A stretch of DNA of 6,043 nucleotides, taken from assembly GCA_029554925.1 (NCBI GenBank), contig JAKPUV010000112.1:1-6043 (forward strand), given 5' to 3'. The DNA comes from Candidatus Hydrogenedentota bacterium (GTDB lineage Bacteria > Hydrogenedentota > Hydrogenedentia > Hydrogenedentales > CAITNO01). Made by a program: the position numbers and the translations under genes. Below the pieces are notes generated by a model, which was given only the letters and a program-made list of their open reading frames with translations, was not told the origin of the DNA and ran no database searches. Of this stretch, positions 1-5,631 are shown piece by piece. How positions within the stretch are numbered: position 1 is the stretch's first letter; every line of letters starts with the position of its first letter.

Positions 1-81
1 CGCAACTTCCAGGAAACCGGGGGCTTTTTCACAATTGTCGGTGGCGCGGCGGTTCCGGGGGGACGCGTTCGTCAACGGCGC

Positions 82-1161
82 TCAGGGATCCAGCAGGGAT
101 CCCGTGGCCGGCTTCCCGTGGGCGGCGTTCCACAGCAGGTAGGACAGGATCCAGGTTCGGTGGGCGAATGCGGGGCCGGGGAGCGGCGGTTCGGGAAGGC
201 CGGGGCCTGTCCGGCCGGTGTGGCGTCGCCATGCCTCGCGCAGGGCCTCCAATGGAGGGCTGTCCTCCCCGGGGAGGGGGACGGATTCGCCGTTGATCTT
301 CATCCAGGCGGCGCCGGGCAGGTACTCCGCCTCGAGGACAAACGGTTGGCCGTCGCCCTCGCCCGCCACGCGGCGGTACTGGCTGCGCGGCGTGCCCCGC
401 CGGAAATCGGTCAGGAAGGTGACGCGCGTTTCCCCGAGGGCGGCGCCCCCCTCGAAGAACCCGTCCACCGGCTCGGGATAGCGCCCGGGGTTCGGGGGGG
501 TGTAGGGGAGGGACCTTCCCCACGCCTCCACCCTGCCGTCGTTTGGCAGACCCGCGCGGACGTGCTCCAGGCAGGCCAGGGCCCACGCGGCGCAGTGGAC
601 CGTTTCCTGGTACTGGACGGGCAGGGTGACGATGTGGTTGCGGGGGACGGCGGGGTCCTCGCGGTCCTTGGTCCGGGTCAGGGCGATTTCATGGATGCGG
701 CAGCGCCGGAAGGAGGACAGATAGTCGAAGACAACCCGCGTCAGGGGCCGGTAGAGTTCAATGAAGTCGAAGAGGACGGTTCCGGGCAGGCCGGCGGCTG
801 TTTGCCGCGCCCGCCGCGCGCCCGCCCGGTCAAACGGCGGGGCAAGGGGCTTCTCCACCAGCACCAGCGGGCCGCCCGGTACCGCCGGGCGGGCGGCGAG
901 CAGCGAAAGCGCCGCGTCCCGGTGCTCGGGCTGGAGGGCGAGGTGGTAGAACGGAACGGGCAGTGCGTAAAACGCCGCCGCGTCCCGCACCTCCTCCGCG
1001 TCCGCGAGGGTGCCGTCACCGGGCCGGGGGGCGGGATCGTGGACAAAGACCCGCACTCCCGCGCCCAGCGCGGCGCGGGCAAAGCCTCCGCCGATGTGCC
1101 CCCATCCCCCCGCAACGGCGAGGGCCGGGGGAAGGGCGGTGTTCGGAGGGGGCTGCGTCAT
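82..1161 (-). CDS. Gfo/Idh/MocA-like NAD(P)-dependent oxidoreductase (divergent)
   Basis: A 359-residue protein, probably a cytoplasmic dehydrogenase of the Gfo/Idh/MocA type, whose members oxidise or reduce sugars, inositols and related polyols with NAD(P). The N-terminus has a glycine-rich dinucleotide-binding turn (GGWGHIG, residues 18-24) after a short beta strand. A VLVEKPLA segment at about 100-107 carries the family's Glu-Lys-Pro signature (103-105), whose lysine is normally catalytic. A later QETVHCAAWALACL stretch (185-198) resembles the family's substrate-site helix and offers His189. The length is normal for the family. The C-terminal half is diverged and the substrate cannot be named. 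The start chosen is the only ATG just before the Rossmann strand. It has no Shine-Dalgarno sequence, but a CATACT box lies 9 nt upstream, so the message may be leaderless. The gene is transcribed away from the membrane-protein gene. The family call is fairly secure, the specificity unknown. Confidence 0.82.
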   Translation of the reverse strand: MTQPPPNTALPPALAVAGGWGHIGGGFARAALGAGVRVFVHDPAPRPGDGTLADAEEVRDAAAFYALPVPFYHLALQPEHRDAALSLLAARPAVPGGPLVLVEKPLAPPFDRAGARRARQTAAGLPGTVLFDFIELYRPLTRVVFDYLSSFRRCRIHEIALTRTKDREDPAVPRNHIVTLPVQYQETVHCAAWALACLEHVRAGLPNDGRVEAWGRSLPYTPPNPGRYPEPVDGFFEGGAALGETRVTFLTDFRRGTPRSQYRRVAGEGDGQPFVLEAEYLPGAAWMKINGESVPLPGEDSPPLEALREAWRRHTGRTGPGLPEPPLPGPAFAHRTWILSYLLWNAAHGKPATGSLLDP

Positions 1162-1170
1162 GGTGGAAGG

Positions 1171-1176
1171 AGTATG
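1171..1176 (-). promoter_or_regulatory. Possible -10 box (CATACT) for the minus-strand oxidoreductase
   Basis: Read on the minus strand this hexamer is CATACT, five of six matches to TATAAT-like boxes if the local TATACT at 1297-1302 is the standard (four of six to TATAAT). It ends 9 nt before the ATG at 1161, so transcription would begin within a few bases of the start codon. The intervening bases contain no purine-rich ribosome-binding site. This is consistent with a leaderless or near-leaderless transcript. No -35 element is recognisable. Inference from position and similarity only. Confidence 0.25.
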
Positions 1177-1184
1177 GCACGGGG

Positions 1185-1218
1185 TAGGGTCCAGGGTCTA
1201 GGGTTCAGGGTCTAGGGG
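1185..1218 (+). repeat. 7-bp tandem array (YAGGGTY), G-quadruplex-capable
   Basis: Nearly five consecutive heptamers match YAGGGTY and begin at 1185, 1192, 1199, 1206 and 1213, the last being partial. First bases alternate T, C, T, C, T, giving an overlying 14-bp period. The plus strand therefore has five GGG runs separated by 4-nt loops, which meets the usual G3N1-7 quadruplex pattern. The array lies 23 bp upstream of the oxidoreductase start and about 170 bp upstream of the membrane-protein start. The G-rich strand is the template strand for the oxidoreductase. It does not code for protein. Its function is unknown; it could be a regulatory structure, a protein-binding array or a neutral simple repeat. 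Confidence 0.85.
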
Positions 1219-1296
1219 AAATGCGGTGCTCTGTCCGTGCCCGTCACGGGGATCCGCCGCCGCGGGTTGCAGGTGCGCGGGGGGGGGCGCATTGGG

Positions 1297-1302
1297 TATA
1301 CT
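1297..1302 (+). promoter_or_regulatory. Possible -10 box (TATACT) for the YfhO-like gene
   Basis: TATACT differs from the sigma-70 -10 consensus at one base and stands out because the surrounding region is almost pure G+C. It lies 87 bp before the chosen GTG start, leaving a leader of about 80 nt. No good -35 hexamer sits 16-18 bp upstream; that space is largely taken by the nine-G run at 1279-1287. A TTGCAG at 1267-1272 is too far away (24 bp). Initiation may need an activator or a different sigma factor, or the box may be chance. Confidence 0.4.
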
Positions 1303-1389
1303 GCGAGACCGGTCGCGCGGGGCCGCGCCGTCGGGCAATTTTCGGCGGCGGCTCCGGGCGGTTTTCCTGAACGAGGGGACGAGCATCCC

Positions 1390-3621
1390 GTGACGAAGTC
1401 GGCGCGGTTACGAGCGGAAAACTGGGCCTGCCTGCTGCTGCTGGCGGGGCTGGCCCTGTGGATGGTGTGGCCCTTTCCCTGGCAGCAGGGGGCGCCCGCG
1501 CCGCTGCACGGCCTGACGGAACTGGCGCCGTGGCAGGAGGCGCGCCCGGCGGAGGCGGTGAGGGCGGCCGCGCCGCCGAACGACCAGCTCATCCAGCGGC
1601 ACTACCCGTGGTGTGCGCAGCTGCGGCAGGCGGCGCAGGCGCGGGAATTGCCCCTGTGGAACCCCGCCGAGGGCTTCGGCACGCCGTTTCTGGGGCTGTG
1701 GCGCACCCGCGTGTTTTCGCCCTTCTCCCTGCCCTTCTACGCGCTGCCCCTGCCGCTTGCGGCGGCCTTCTCGCTCTCCATCCTGCTGAAACTGCTGGTG
1801 GCGGGGTGGGCGGCCTATGTGGCGGCGCGGCGTTTCGCCTACGCCCCGCCCTTCGCCTTTCTCGTGGCCGCGGCCTACCAGTCCTGCGCGCCCGTGCTGG
1901 GGTTCGCGGCGGAGCCCGTGGCCGACGCCATGGCGTGGTTCCCCCTGGCGGTCTTCTGGGGATACGCGGCGCTCGCGGGGCGCCCGCGCGCATGGGTCGG
2001 CCTGGCGGGCATCCTCGCGCTGGCGGCCCTTGGCGGGTCGCCCGAGGCCCTGGGGGTGATGACCCTGTTCCTGCTTGCGGTGCCCGCGGTGCGGGCGGCG
2101 CGCACCCGCACCCTGGAGGGGCTCTGGGGCGGGTATCTGGCCGTGGCCGGGGCGCTGCTGCTGGCGGCGATGCTGGCGGCGGTGCAGTGGCTGCCCTACC
2201 TGGAGTACCGGGGGGAGAGCGTCGCGTCGCTGAACCCGTCCCACGGCGCCCTGCGCGCCGCCGACATCGCCGCGTTCCTGCTGGCCCCGTGGCGGGCCGC
2301 GGCGGACGGGGCGCCGCCGCGCGCGGCCCTGTTCCTGCATGCGGGCCTTCCCGCGCTGGTGGCCGCGCTGTGGTTCGCCGTACGCCGCCACACCGAACGG
2401 GGACGCCGGCGGTGGACCGAGACCTTCTGGATCACCTCGCTGGTCTTCGCGGCCTTCGCCCTGCTGGCGGGCCGCGCGCTGGAGTCCGGCCACGGCATGC
2501 CCCTGCCCCGCTCCGAGCATTTCCTGCTCCCCTGGGGCTTTGCCTGGGCTCTGCTCGCCGTGGCGGCGCTGGAGGAGTGGGTGCTGCTGGACGCGGCCCT
2601 GTGCCGCGGCGTGTTCCGCCGGTTCCTGCTGTGGTTCACGGGGGCCTGCGCGCTGTTCATCGGCGGCGGCGCCGCCGCGGTCAGCGCGTCGGGCGGACGG
2701 CCCGGCGCGGTGGCGGCGGGCGCCGGGGCGATGGCGGCCGTGGTCTTCGTCCTGATGCTGGCGACCGCCGTGCGCCCGTCGGCGCGGCTGCTGGGCTACG
2801 GGCTCGGCCTGACGGCGGCCCTGGGCTCCCTGTGGGCCCTGGAGCCGGGGCGGTCCTTCACCCCCGCCGCGTCGCTCTACCCCGAGACCACCTTCATCGC
2901 CGCCCTGCGCGAGGCCGGCACCCGCGTCGGCGGCACCCCCTCGCTCCGGACCTGGCCGGTGTCCGTCCACGGCGTCCCGCAGGTCTACGCGCCCTCCGGC
3001 GTCACCCTGCGGCGGCATGCCGCGTTCATGGGCGCCGCCGAGAAGGACCCGGCCGTCATGCGGCGGGGCGCCGTCGGCGCGCTGCTGCTCACCCGCCAGG
3101 ACGTCCAGGGCGCCTACGCGGGCCTGCGCCCCGAACTGAACATCCAGGAGGTCTTCCCCTCCGGGGCCATCCTGCTGCGCGACCTGTCCGCGCGCCCGCG
3201 CGCCCGCATGATCTACGCGGGCAAAAAGGTCGGGGCGTTTTCGCCGGAAGCCCTCGACGCCGACAGCCTTCCCCAGATCGAGGGCGAGGAGCTGCCCGAG
3301 AAGGACGCCGGCCCCGCCGCCACCGCGGAGATCGTGCAGCCCGAGCGCAACAACCGCGTGGTCGTGCGCGTCGCGCAGACCCGCCCCGGGGTGCTCGTGC
3401 TGGCCGACGCCTTCTACCCGGGCTGGCGTGTGCTGGTGGACGGCGCGCCCGGACGGCTCGTGCCCGTGGACGGCCTGTTCCGGGGTGTGCCCCTGGGCGA
3501 GGGCGCCCACGAGGTCGTGTTCGAGTACCGCCCCCTCTCGGTCTTCGCCGGGCTCATCGTCAGCCTGGCGGGATTCGCCCTCCTCCTGCTCCTGCTCCTC
3601 CTGCCCCACCGCCGCGCGTGA
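1390..3621 (+). CDS. YfhO-like polytopic membrane protein (GT-C type)
   Basis: A 743-residue integral membrane protein resembling the bacterial YfhO family, whose studied members are linked to glycosylation of cell-wall polymers using lipid-linked sugars. After a first membrane helix (about 10-29), an extracytoplasmic loop holds NDQLIQRHYP (64-73, with Asp65) and LPLWNP (87-92), the typical YfhO/GT-C pattern of an acidic residue followed by an 'LPLWNP...G.P' segment. Roughly a dozen hydrophobic helices follow to about 484. A soluble domain (about 490-710) contains RPRARMIY (602-609) and FYPGWRVLVDG (675-685), both characteristic of YfhO C-termini. A last helix (717-739) with a poly-leucine run ends the protein. 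The GTG at 1390 is preferred over an in-frame GTG at 1237 because GAGGGG lies 11 nt upstream, it leads directly into a membrane helix, and the extra 51 residues would be arginine/glycine-rich and cross the TATACT box. The length is a little below that of the best-known YfhO (about 860). Donor and acceptor are unknown. Confidence 0.85.
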   Translation: MTKSARLRAENWACLLLLAGLALWMVWPFPWQQGAPAPLHGLTELAPWQEARPAEAVRAAAPPNDQLIQRHYPWCAQLRQAAQARELPLWNPAEGFGTPFLGLWRTRVFSPFSLPFYALPLPLAAAFSLSILLKLLVAGWAAYVAARRFAYAPPFAFLVAAAYQSCAPVLGFAAEPVADAMAWFPLAVFWGYAALAGRPRAWVGLAGILALAALGGSPEALGVMTLFLLAVPAVRAARTRTLEGLWGGYLAVAGALLLAAMLAAVQWLPYLEYRGESVASLNPSHGALRAADIAAFLLAPWRAAADGAPPRAALFLHAGLPALVAALWFAVRRHTERGRRRWTETFWITSLVFAAFALLAGRALESGHGMPLPRSEHFLLPWGFAWALLAVAALEEWVLLDAALCRGVFRRFLLWFTGACALFIGGGAAAVSASGGRPGAVAAGAGAMAAVVFVLMLATAVRPSARLLGYGLGLTAALGSLWALEPGRSFTPAASLYPETTFIAALREAGTRVGGTPSLRTWPVSVHGVPQVYAPSGVTLRRHAAFMGAAEKDPAVMRRGAVGALLLTRQDVQGAYAGLRPELNIQEVFPSGAILLRDLSARPRARMIYAGKKVGAFSPEALDADSLPQIEGEELPEKDAGPAATAEIVQPERNNRVVVRVAQTRPGVLVLADAFYPGWRVLVDGAPGRLVPVDGLFRGVPLGEGAHEVVFEYRPLSVFAGLIVSLAGFALLLLLLLLPHRRA

Positions 3622-3642
3622 CCCGCGGCGCGGCCGCGCGGG
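3622..3642 (+). other. GC-only hairpin after the YfhO-like gene
   Basis: CCCGCG at 3622-3627 pairs perfectly with CGCGGG at 3637-3642 around a 9-nt loop, directly after the TGA stop. No U-rich tract follows, so this is not a classical intrinsic terminator. It could slow polymerase or protect the 3' end. At this base composition a six-base GC stem can easily arise by chance. Confidence 0.3.
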
Positions 3643-3671
3643 GAAACCGGCGGGACGCGGGCGGGGTCCAT

Positions 3672-3677
3672 TAGGAT
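3672..3677 (+). promoter_or_regulatory. Weak -10-like box (TAGGAT) upstream of the deacetylase
   Basis: The 105-bp gap before the deacetylase is nearly all G+C except for a short AT-containing patch around 3670-3681. TAGGAT within it matches four of six -10 consensus positions and lies 49 bp before the ATG. No -35 hexamer is evident. It suggests that the deacetylase may have its own promoter instead of relying on read-through from the membrane-protein gene. Confidence 0.25.
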
Positions 3678-3714
3678 AGAACCGGTCGGGGTCCCGGATG
3701 GGGCCCGAAACGCA

Positions 3715-3720
3715 AGGAGA
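3715..3720 (+). promoter_or_regulatory. Ribosome-binding site of the deacetylase gene
   Basis: AGGAGA sits 6 nt before the ATG at 3727, which supports that start over the second in-frame ATG two codons later. Confidence 0.75.
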
Positions 3721-3726
3721 CCCGCG

Positions 3727-4704
3727 ATGCGTATGTTCAGGAGCGTGTGTTGGATGGCCGCGGTGGGGATGCTGGCGGCGGGGGGGGCGGCGGCGCAGGA
3801 CAAGCCGTCGCTGGTGGAGCGGCTGGGCTTTGCGAAGGACGCCCGGGTGCTTATCATCAACGGGGACGACTTCGGCATGAACCACGCGACGAACGTGGGC
3901 ACGCTGAAGGCGCTGAAGTCCGGGGGGATCACCTCGGCGACGATCATGGCCCCCTGTCCCTGGTATCTGGAGGCGGCGAAAATGGGGCGGGCGCACCCGC
4001 AGGCCAACCTCGGCGTGCACACGACCCTGACGAGCGAGTGGGGCGTGTACAAATGGGGCCCCGTGGTCGGCCGGTCCGCCGCGCCCAGCCTCTGCGACGA
4101 CAACGGCCACTTCTTCACCGACGTGTTCCAGCTCTATCTCAGCGGGAATCCGGAGGAGGTGGAGAAGGAGATCCGCGCCCAGGTGGACCGTGTCCTTCAG
4201 GCGGGGGTGGACGTCACCCATATTGACTCCCACATGGGTGCCATGCAGTATGCGCCCGGCTACCACGAGCTCTTCATCAAGATCGCCGCGTCCTACAAGC
4301 TTCCGGCGCGCATCGCGGGCCGCGAAATGATGGACAAGTATAATGCGGGCTACCTCATTGACATGGCCGATGAAATGGGCGTGCTCCACCCCGACGAGCT
4401 GTTCATGGGCGACCCGCCCAGCATCGAGGCCACCGAGGCGTGGTGGAAGGACCGCATGCTCCAGGCCAAGCCCGGCCAGGTGACGGAGCTCTACATCCAC
4501 TGCGCCGCCGACGAGCCGGAGATCTTCGCCACCACCGGCTCCGCCCGCCGCCGCATCGCCGACACCGACTTCTTCAGCGACCCCCTCACCCGCGAGTGGA
4601 TGGTCCAGCAGGGCATCGTGAAGGTCAGCTACCGCGAACTGCGCGAACTCCAGCGCACCGGCAAGCCCATGCCCCGCGTCGAGGGCTACGGCTGGGACGA
4701 CTGA
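3727..4704 (+). CDS. Secreted ChbG/YdjC-family carbohydrate deacetylase
   Basis: A 325-residue protein of the ChbG/YdjC family, metal-dependent hydrolases that remove acetyl groups from N-acetylated sugars such as chito-oligosaccharides. It begins with an export signal: a positively charged start, a hydrophobic stretch (about 7-22), and a likely signal-peptidase I cut after AAA (21-23). The first strand carries INGDDFGMNH (44-53), with Asp47 and Asp48 as catalytic/metal acids. GVHTTL (96-101) gives His98, and THIDSHMGAM (164-173) gives His165, Asp167 and His169. ELYIHCA (254-260) supplies His258 near the expected late active-site histidine. The usual second histidine cluster after HxDSH (often HxH) is replaced by Met-Gly-Ala-Met, so the metal site may be modified. 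Many family members are cytoplasmic, so the signal peptide is notable. The gene lies 67 bp upstream of another secreted protein. The family assignment is strong; the substrate is inferred only in general terms. Confidence 0.9.
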   Translation: MRMFRSVCWMAAVGMLAAGGAAAQDKPSLVERLGFAKDARVLIINGDDFGMNHATNVGTLKALKSGGITSATIMAPCPWYLEAAKMGRAHPQANLGVHTTLTSEWGVYKWGPVVGRSAAPSLCDDNGHFFTDVFQLYLSGNPEEVEKEIRAQVDRVLQAGVDVTHIDSHMGAMQYAPGYHELFIKIAASYKLPARIAGREMMDKYNAGYLIDMADEMGVLHPDELFMGDPPSIEATEAWWKDRMLQAKPGQVTELYIHCAADEPEIFATTGSARRRIADTDFFSDPLTREWMVQQGIVKVSYRELRELQRTGKPMPRVEGYGWDD

Positions 4705-4771
4705 GACCGGACGCAACGGAGGGGGCGCTTGCGCGCCAAACCGGCGGGTTGCCGCCAAGGAGGGAAGAGGG
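4705..4771 (+). other. Two tandem small hairpins in front of a ribosome-binding site
   Basis: Between the deacetylase and the discoidin-like gene lie two perfect 5-bp stems with 4-nt loops. The first is GGCGC (4724-4728) with GCGCC (4733-4737), loop TTGC. The second is GGCGG (4743-4747) with CCGCC (4752-4756), loop GTTG. The second stem ends at the base before the AAGGAGG ribosome-binding site (4757-4763). They could separate expression of the two genes by pausing or mRNA-end protection, or modulate translation of the second. No U tract follows, so termination is not supported. Confidence 0.4.
4757..4763 (+). promoter_or_regulatory. Strong ribosome-binding site of the discoidin-like gene
   Basis: AAGGAGG, close to the full anti-Shine-Dalgarno complement, lies 8 nt before the ATG at 4772. 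It fixes that start and predicts efficient translation. Confidence 0.8.
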
Positions 4772-5458
4772 ATGAACCGTTGGACATGCGGGATGGGGAT
4801 GGCGTTGGCTGCGGCGTTCGCGGTGCTGTGCGCGCCGTGGGCGGGGGCGGCGGACGATGGGGCGAAGGAGGAGCTGAAGTTTGAGCTGCCGGAGGCGGCC
4901 TTCGGCGGCACGCCGCTGCCGTACACGAGCGAAATCCTGGAGAAGGAGGAGTTCCGGGACCGGCCGCCGTTTATGGCGCCGAAAGGGACCACCTTGGTCT
5001 CCAAGGGCAAGCCGGTGACCGCAAGCGCGGCGCCGGCCATGGGCGACCTGAAGATGGTGACGGACGGGGTCAAGAACTACGCGTCGAGCGCCCTGGTCGA
5101 GCTGGAGGCGGGCCCGCAGTGGGTGCAGGTGGACCTGGGGTCGGAGCACGAGCTGTACGCGGTGCTGTTCTGGCATTTCCACGCGGAAAAGCGGGTGTAC
5201 TTCGACATCGTCGTGCAGGCGTCCAACGACCCGGAGTTCAAGACCGGCGTGACAACGCTGTACAACAACGACGTGGACAACTCCTCCAGCCTGGGCGAGG
5301 GCCCGGACAAGGAGTACATCGAGAACGCCCGGGGCCGCCTGCTCGACCCGAAGGGCGTGAAGGCGCGGTATGTCCGGCTGTACAGCAACGGCAACACGAA
5401 CGACGAGATGAACCACTACGTCGAGGTGGAGGTCTGGGGGCGGCCCGTGGTGAAGTGA
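4772..5458 (+). CDS. Secreted discoidin (F5/8 type C)-like domain protein
   Basis: A 228-residue exported protein. Residues 1-26 form a signal peptide (hydrophobic from about 9 to 20) with a likely cut after AGA. Cys20 has Leu before it, so it is not a good lipobox and the protein is probably not a lipoprotein. A linker (27-75) rich in Glu, Lys and Pro precedes a single discoidin-like jelly roll. Its marks are the opening strand LVSKGKPVTAS (75-85), KMVTDG (94-99), QWVQVDLGSEHELYAVLFWHFH (116-137), FDIVVQASNDPEF (144-156), and the closing KARYVRLYSNG...NHYVEVEVWG (197-223). These match the F5/8C pattern 'W.qvDLg...y....v...YvRly.....eveVwG'. Such domains bind glycans or cell surfaces. No catalytic domain is attached, so it may be a stand-alone binding or envelope protein. 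The NNDVDNSSSLGEG insert (165-177) is rich in Asn and Asp and could be a metal- or ligand-binding loop. The neighbouring secreted deacetylase suggests a shared carbohydrate target. Confidence 0.8.
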   Translation: MNRWTCGMGMALAAAFAVLCAPWAGAADDGAKEELKFELPEAAFGGTPLPYTSEILEKEEFRDRPPFMAPKGTTLVSKGKPVTASAAPAMGDLKMVTDGVKNYASSALVELEAGPQWVQVDLGSEHELYAVLFWHFHAEKRVYFDIVVQASNDPEFKTGVTTLYNNDVDNSSSLGEGPDKEYIENARGRLLDPKGVKARYVRLYSNGNTNDEMNHYVEVEVWGRPVVK

Positions 5459-5468
5459 CGGGGGGCGG

Positions 5469-5553
5469 GGACCATCGGACCGATCGGTCGGATCGGTCGG
5501 ATCCGTCGGATGGCTTGGTCTGACCGGTCCGACCTGTCCGACGGGTCCGACAG
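5469..5553 (+). repeat. 9-bp-period array folding into a long inverted hairpin
   Basis: Two blocks of 9-bp units face each other. The left block has three good units, GTCGGAT plus two variable bases, starting at 5487, 5496 and 5505, with decayed units at 5469 and 5478. The right block has four units, GTCYGAC plus two variable bases, starting at 5518, 5527, 5536 and 5545. Each left heptamer pairs with a right heptamer over all seven bases, allowing G-U pairs. 5505-5511 pairs with 5518-5524 around a 6-nt loop (GGCTTG), 5496-5502 with 5527-5533, and 5487-5493 with 5536-5542. 5478-5484 pairs partly with 5545-5551. The two-base spacers form one-pair, one-mismatch joints. The hairpin is thus about 74 nt. 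It lies 3' of the discoidin-like gene and 5' of the reductase gene, with no U tract. It may be an mRNA-stabilising or terminator-like structure, or a mobile simple repeat. Confidence 0.88.
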
Positions 5554-5617
5554 CCCGGCGGGTGTCCGTCAGTGGAAAGCTCCCCGCCGCGTGTGGTCAA
5601 ATGAACGCCGTTACACC

Positions 5618-5624
5618 GAAAGGA
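5618..5624 (+). promoter_or_regulatory. Ribosome-binding site of the aldo/keto reductase gene
   Basis: GAAAGGA lies 7 nt before the ATG at 5632. A second ATG at 5627 is out of frame with the reductase and too close to this site, so 5632 is the start. Confidence 0.65.
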
Positions 5625-5631
5625 CAATGCG

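Larger units (their letters stand above)
1162..1389. other. Divergent intergenic region with promoter-like and repeat elements
   Basis: This 228-bp gap separates two divergently transcribed genes and must contain both promoters. From left to right it holds the CATACT box for the leftward gene, the heptamer array (1185-1218), a run of nine G (1279-1287) flanked by GCGC on both sides, a TATACT box (1297-1302), and a GAGGGG ribosome-binding site (1373-1378) for the rightward gene. Reading frames cross it in several phases, as expected at this GC content. None has a recognisable protein or a convincing start. Confidence 0.6.

Noticed and set aside
1..32. A possible gene start on the minus strand (GTG at 32, reading MKKPPVSWKL off the left edge)
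   Set aside because: Only about ten codons are in the window and there is no ribosome-binding site; it cannot be told from chance. Bases 1-81 otherwise show nothing supportable.
118..1215. A 365-codon plus-strand frame opposite the oxidoreductase
   Set aside because: It has low-complexity Gly/Arg composition, while the minus-strand frame carries a nucleotide-binding turn, the EKP signature and a normal length.
1237..1389. Extending the membrane protein upstream to the GTG at 1237
   Set aside because: The added 51 residues are Arg/Gly-rich and unlike YfhO N-termini, they run through the TATACT box, and the GTG at 1390 has a better-placed ribosome-binding site.
1458..3674. A 738-codon plus-strand frame overlapping the membrane-protein gene
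   Set aside because: It is an out-of-frame shadow, very rich in Gly, Arg and Ala and without motifs. The overlapped frame has a coherent YfhO-like sequence.
3644..4748. An 11-bp direct repeat (AAACCGGCGGG) at 3644 and 4738, each in the gap before an exported-protein gene
   Set aside because: Only two copies, at different distances from the start codons, in a very GC-rich region. It could be chance and no flanking similarity extends it.
1408..5073. A 1,221-codon open frame on the minus strand spanning the membrane-protein and deacetylase genes
   Set aside because: It is antisense to two well-supported genes, is rich in Arg, Gly, Ala, His and Gln with no recognisable domain, and has no ribosome-binding site. 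Long stop-free antisense frames are expected where codons end in G or C.
5459..5631. An intrinsic terminator after the discoidin-like gene
   Set aside because: The strong hairpin is present but no U-rich tract follows; it is recorded as a structured repeat instead.
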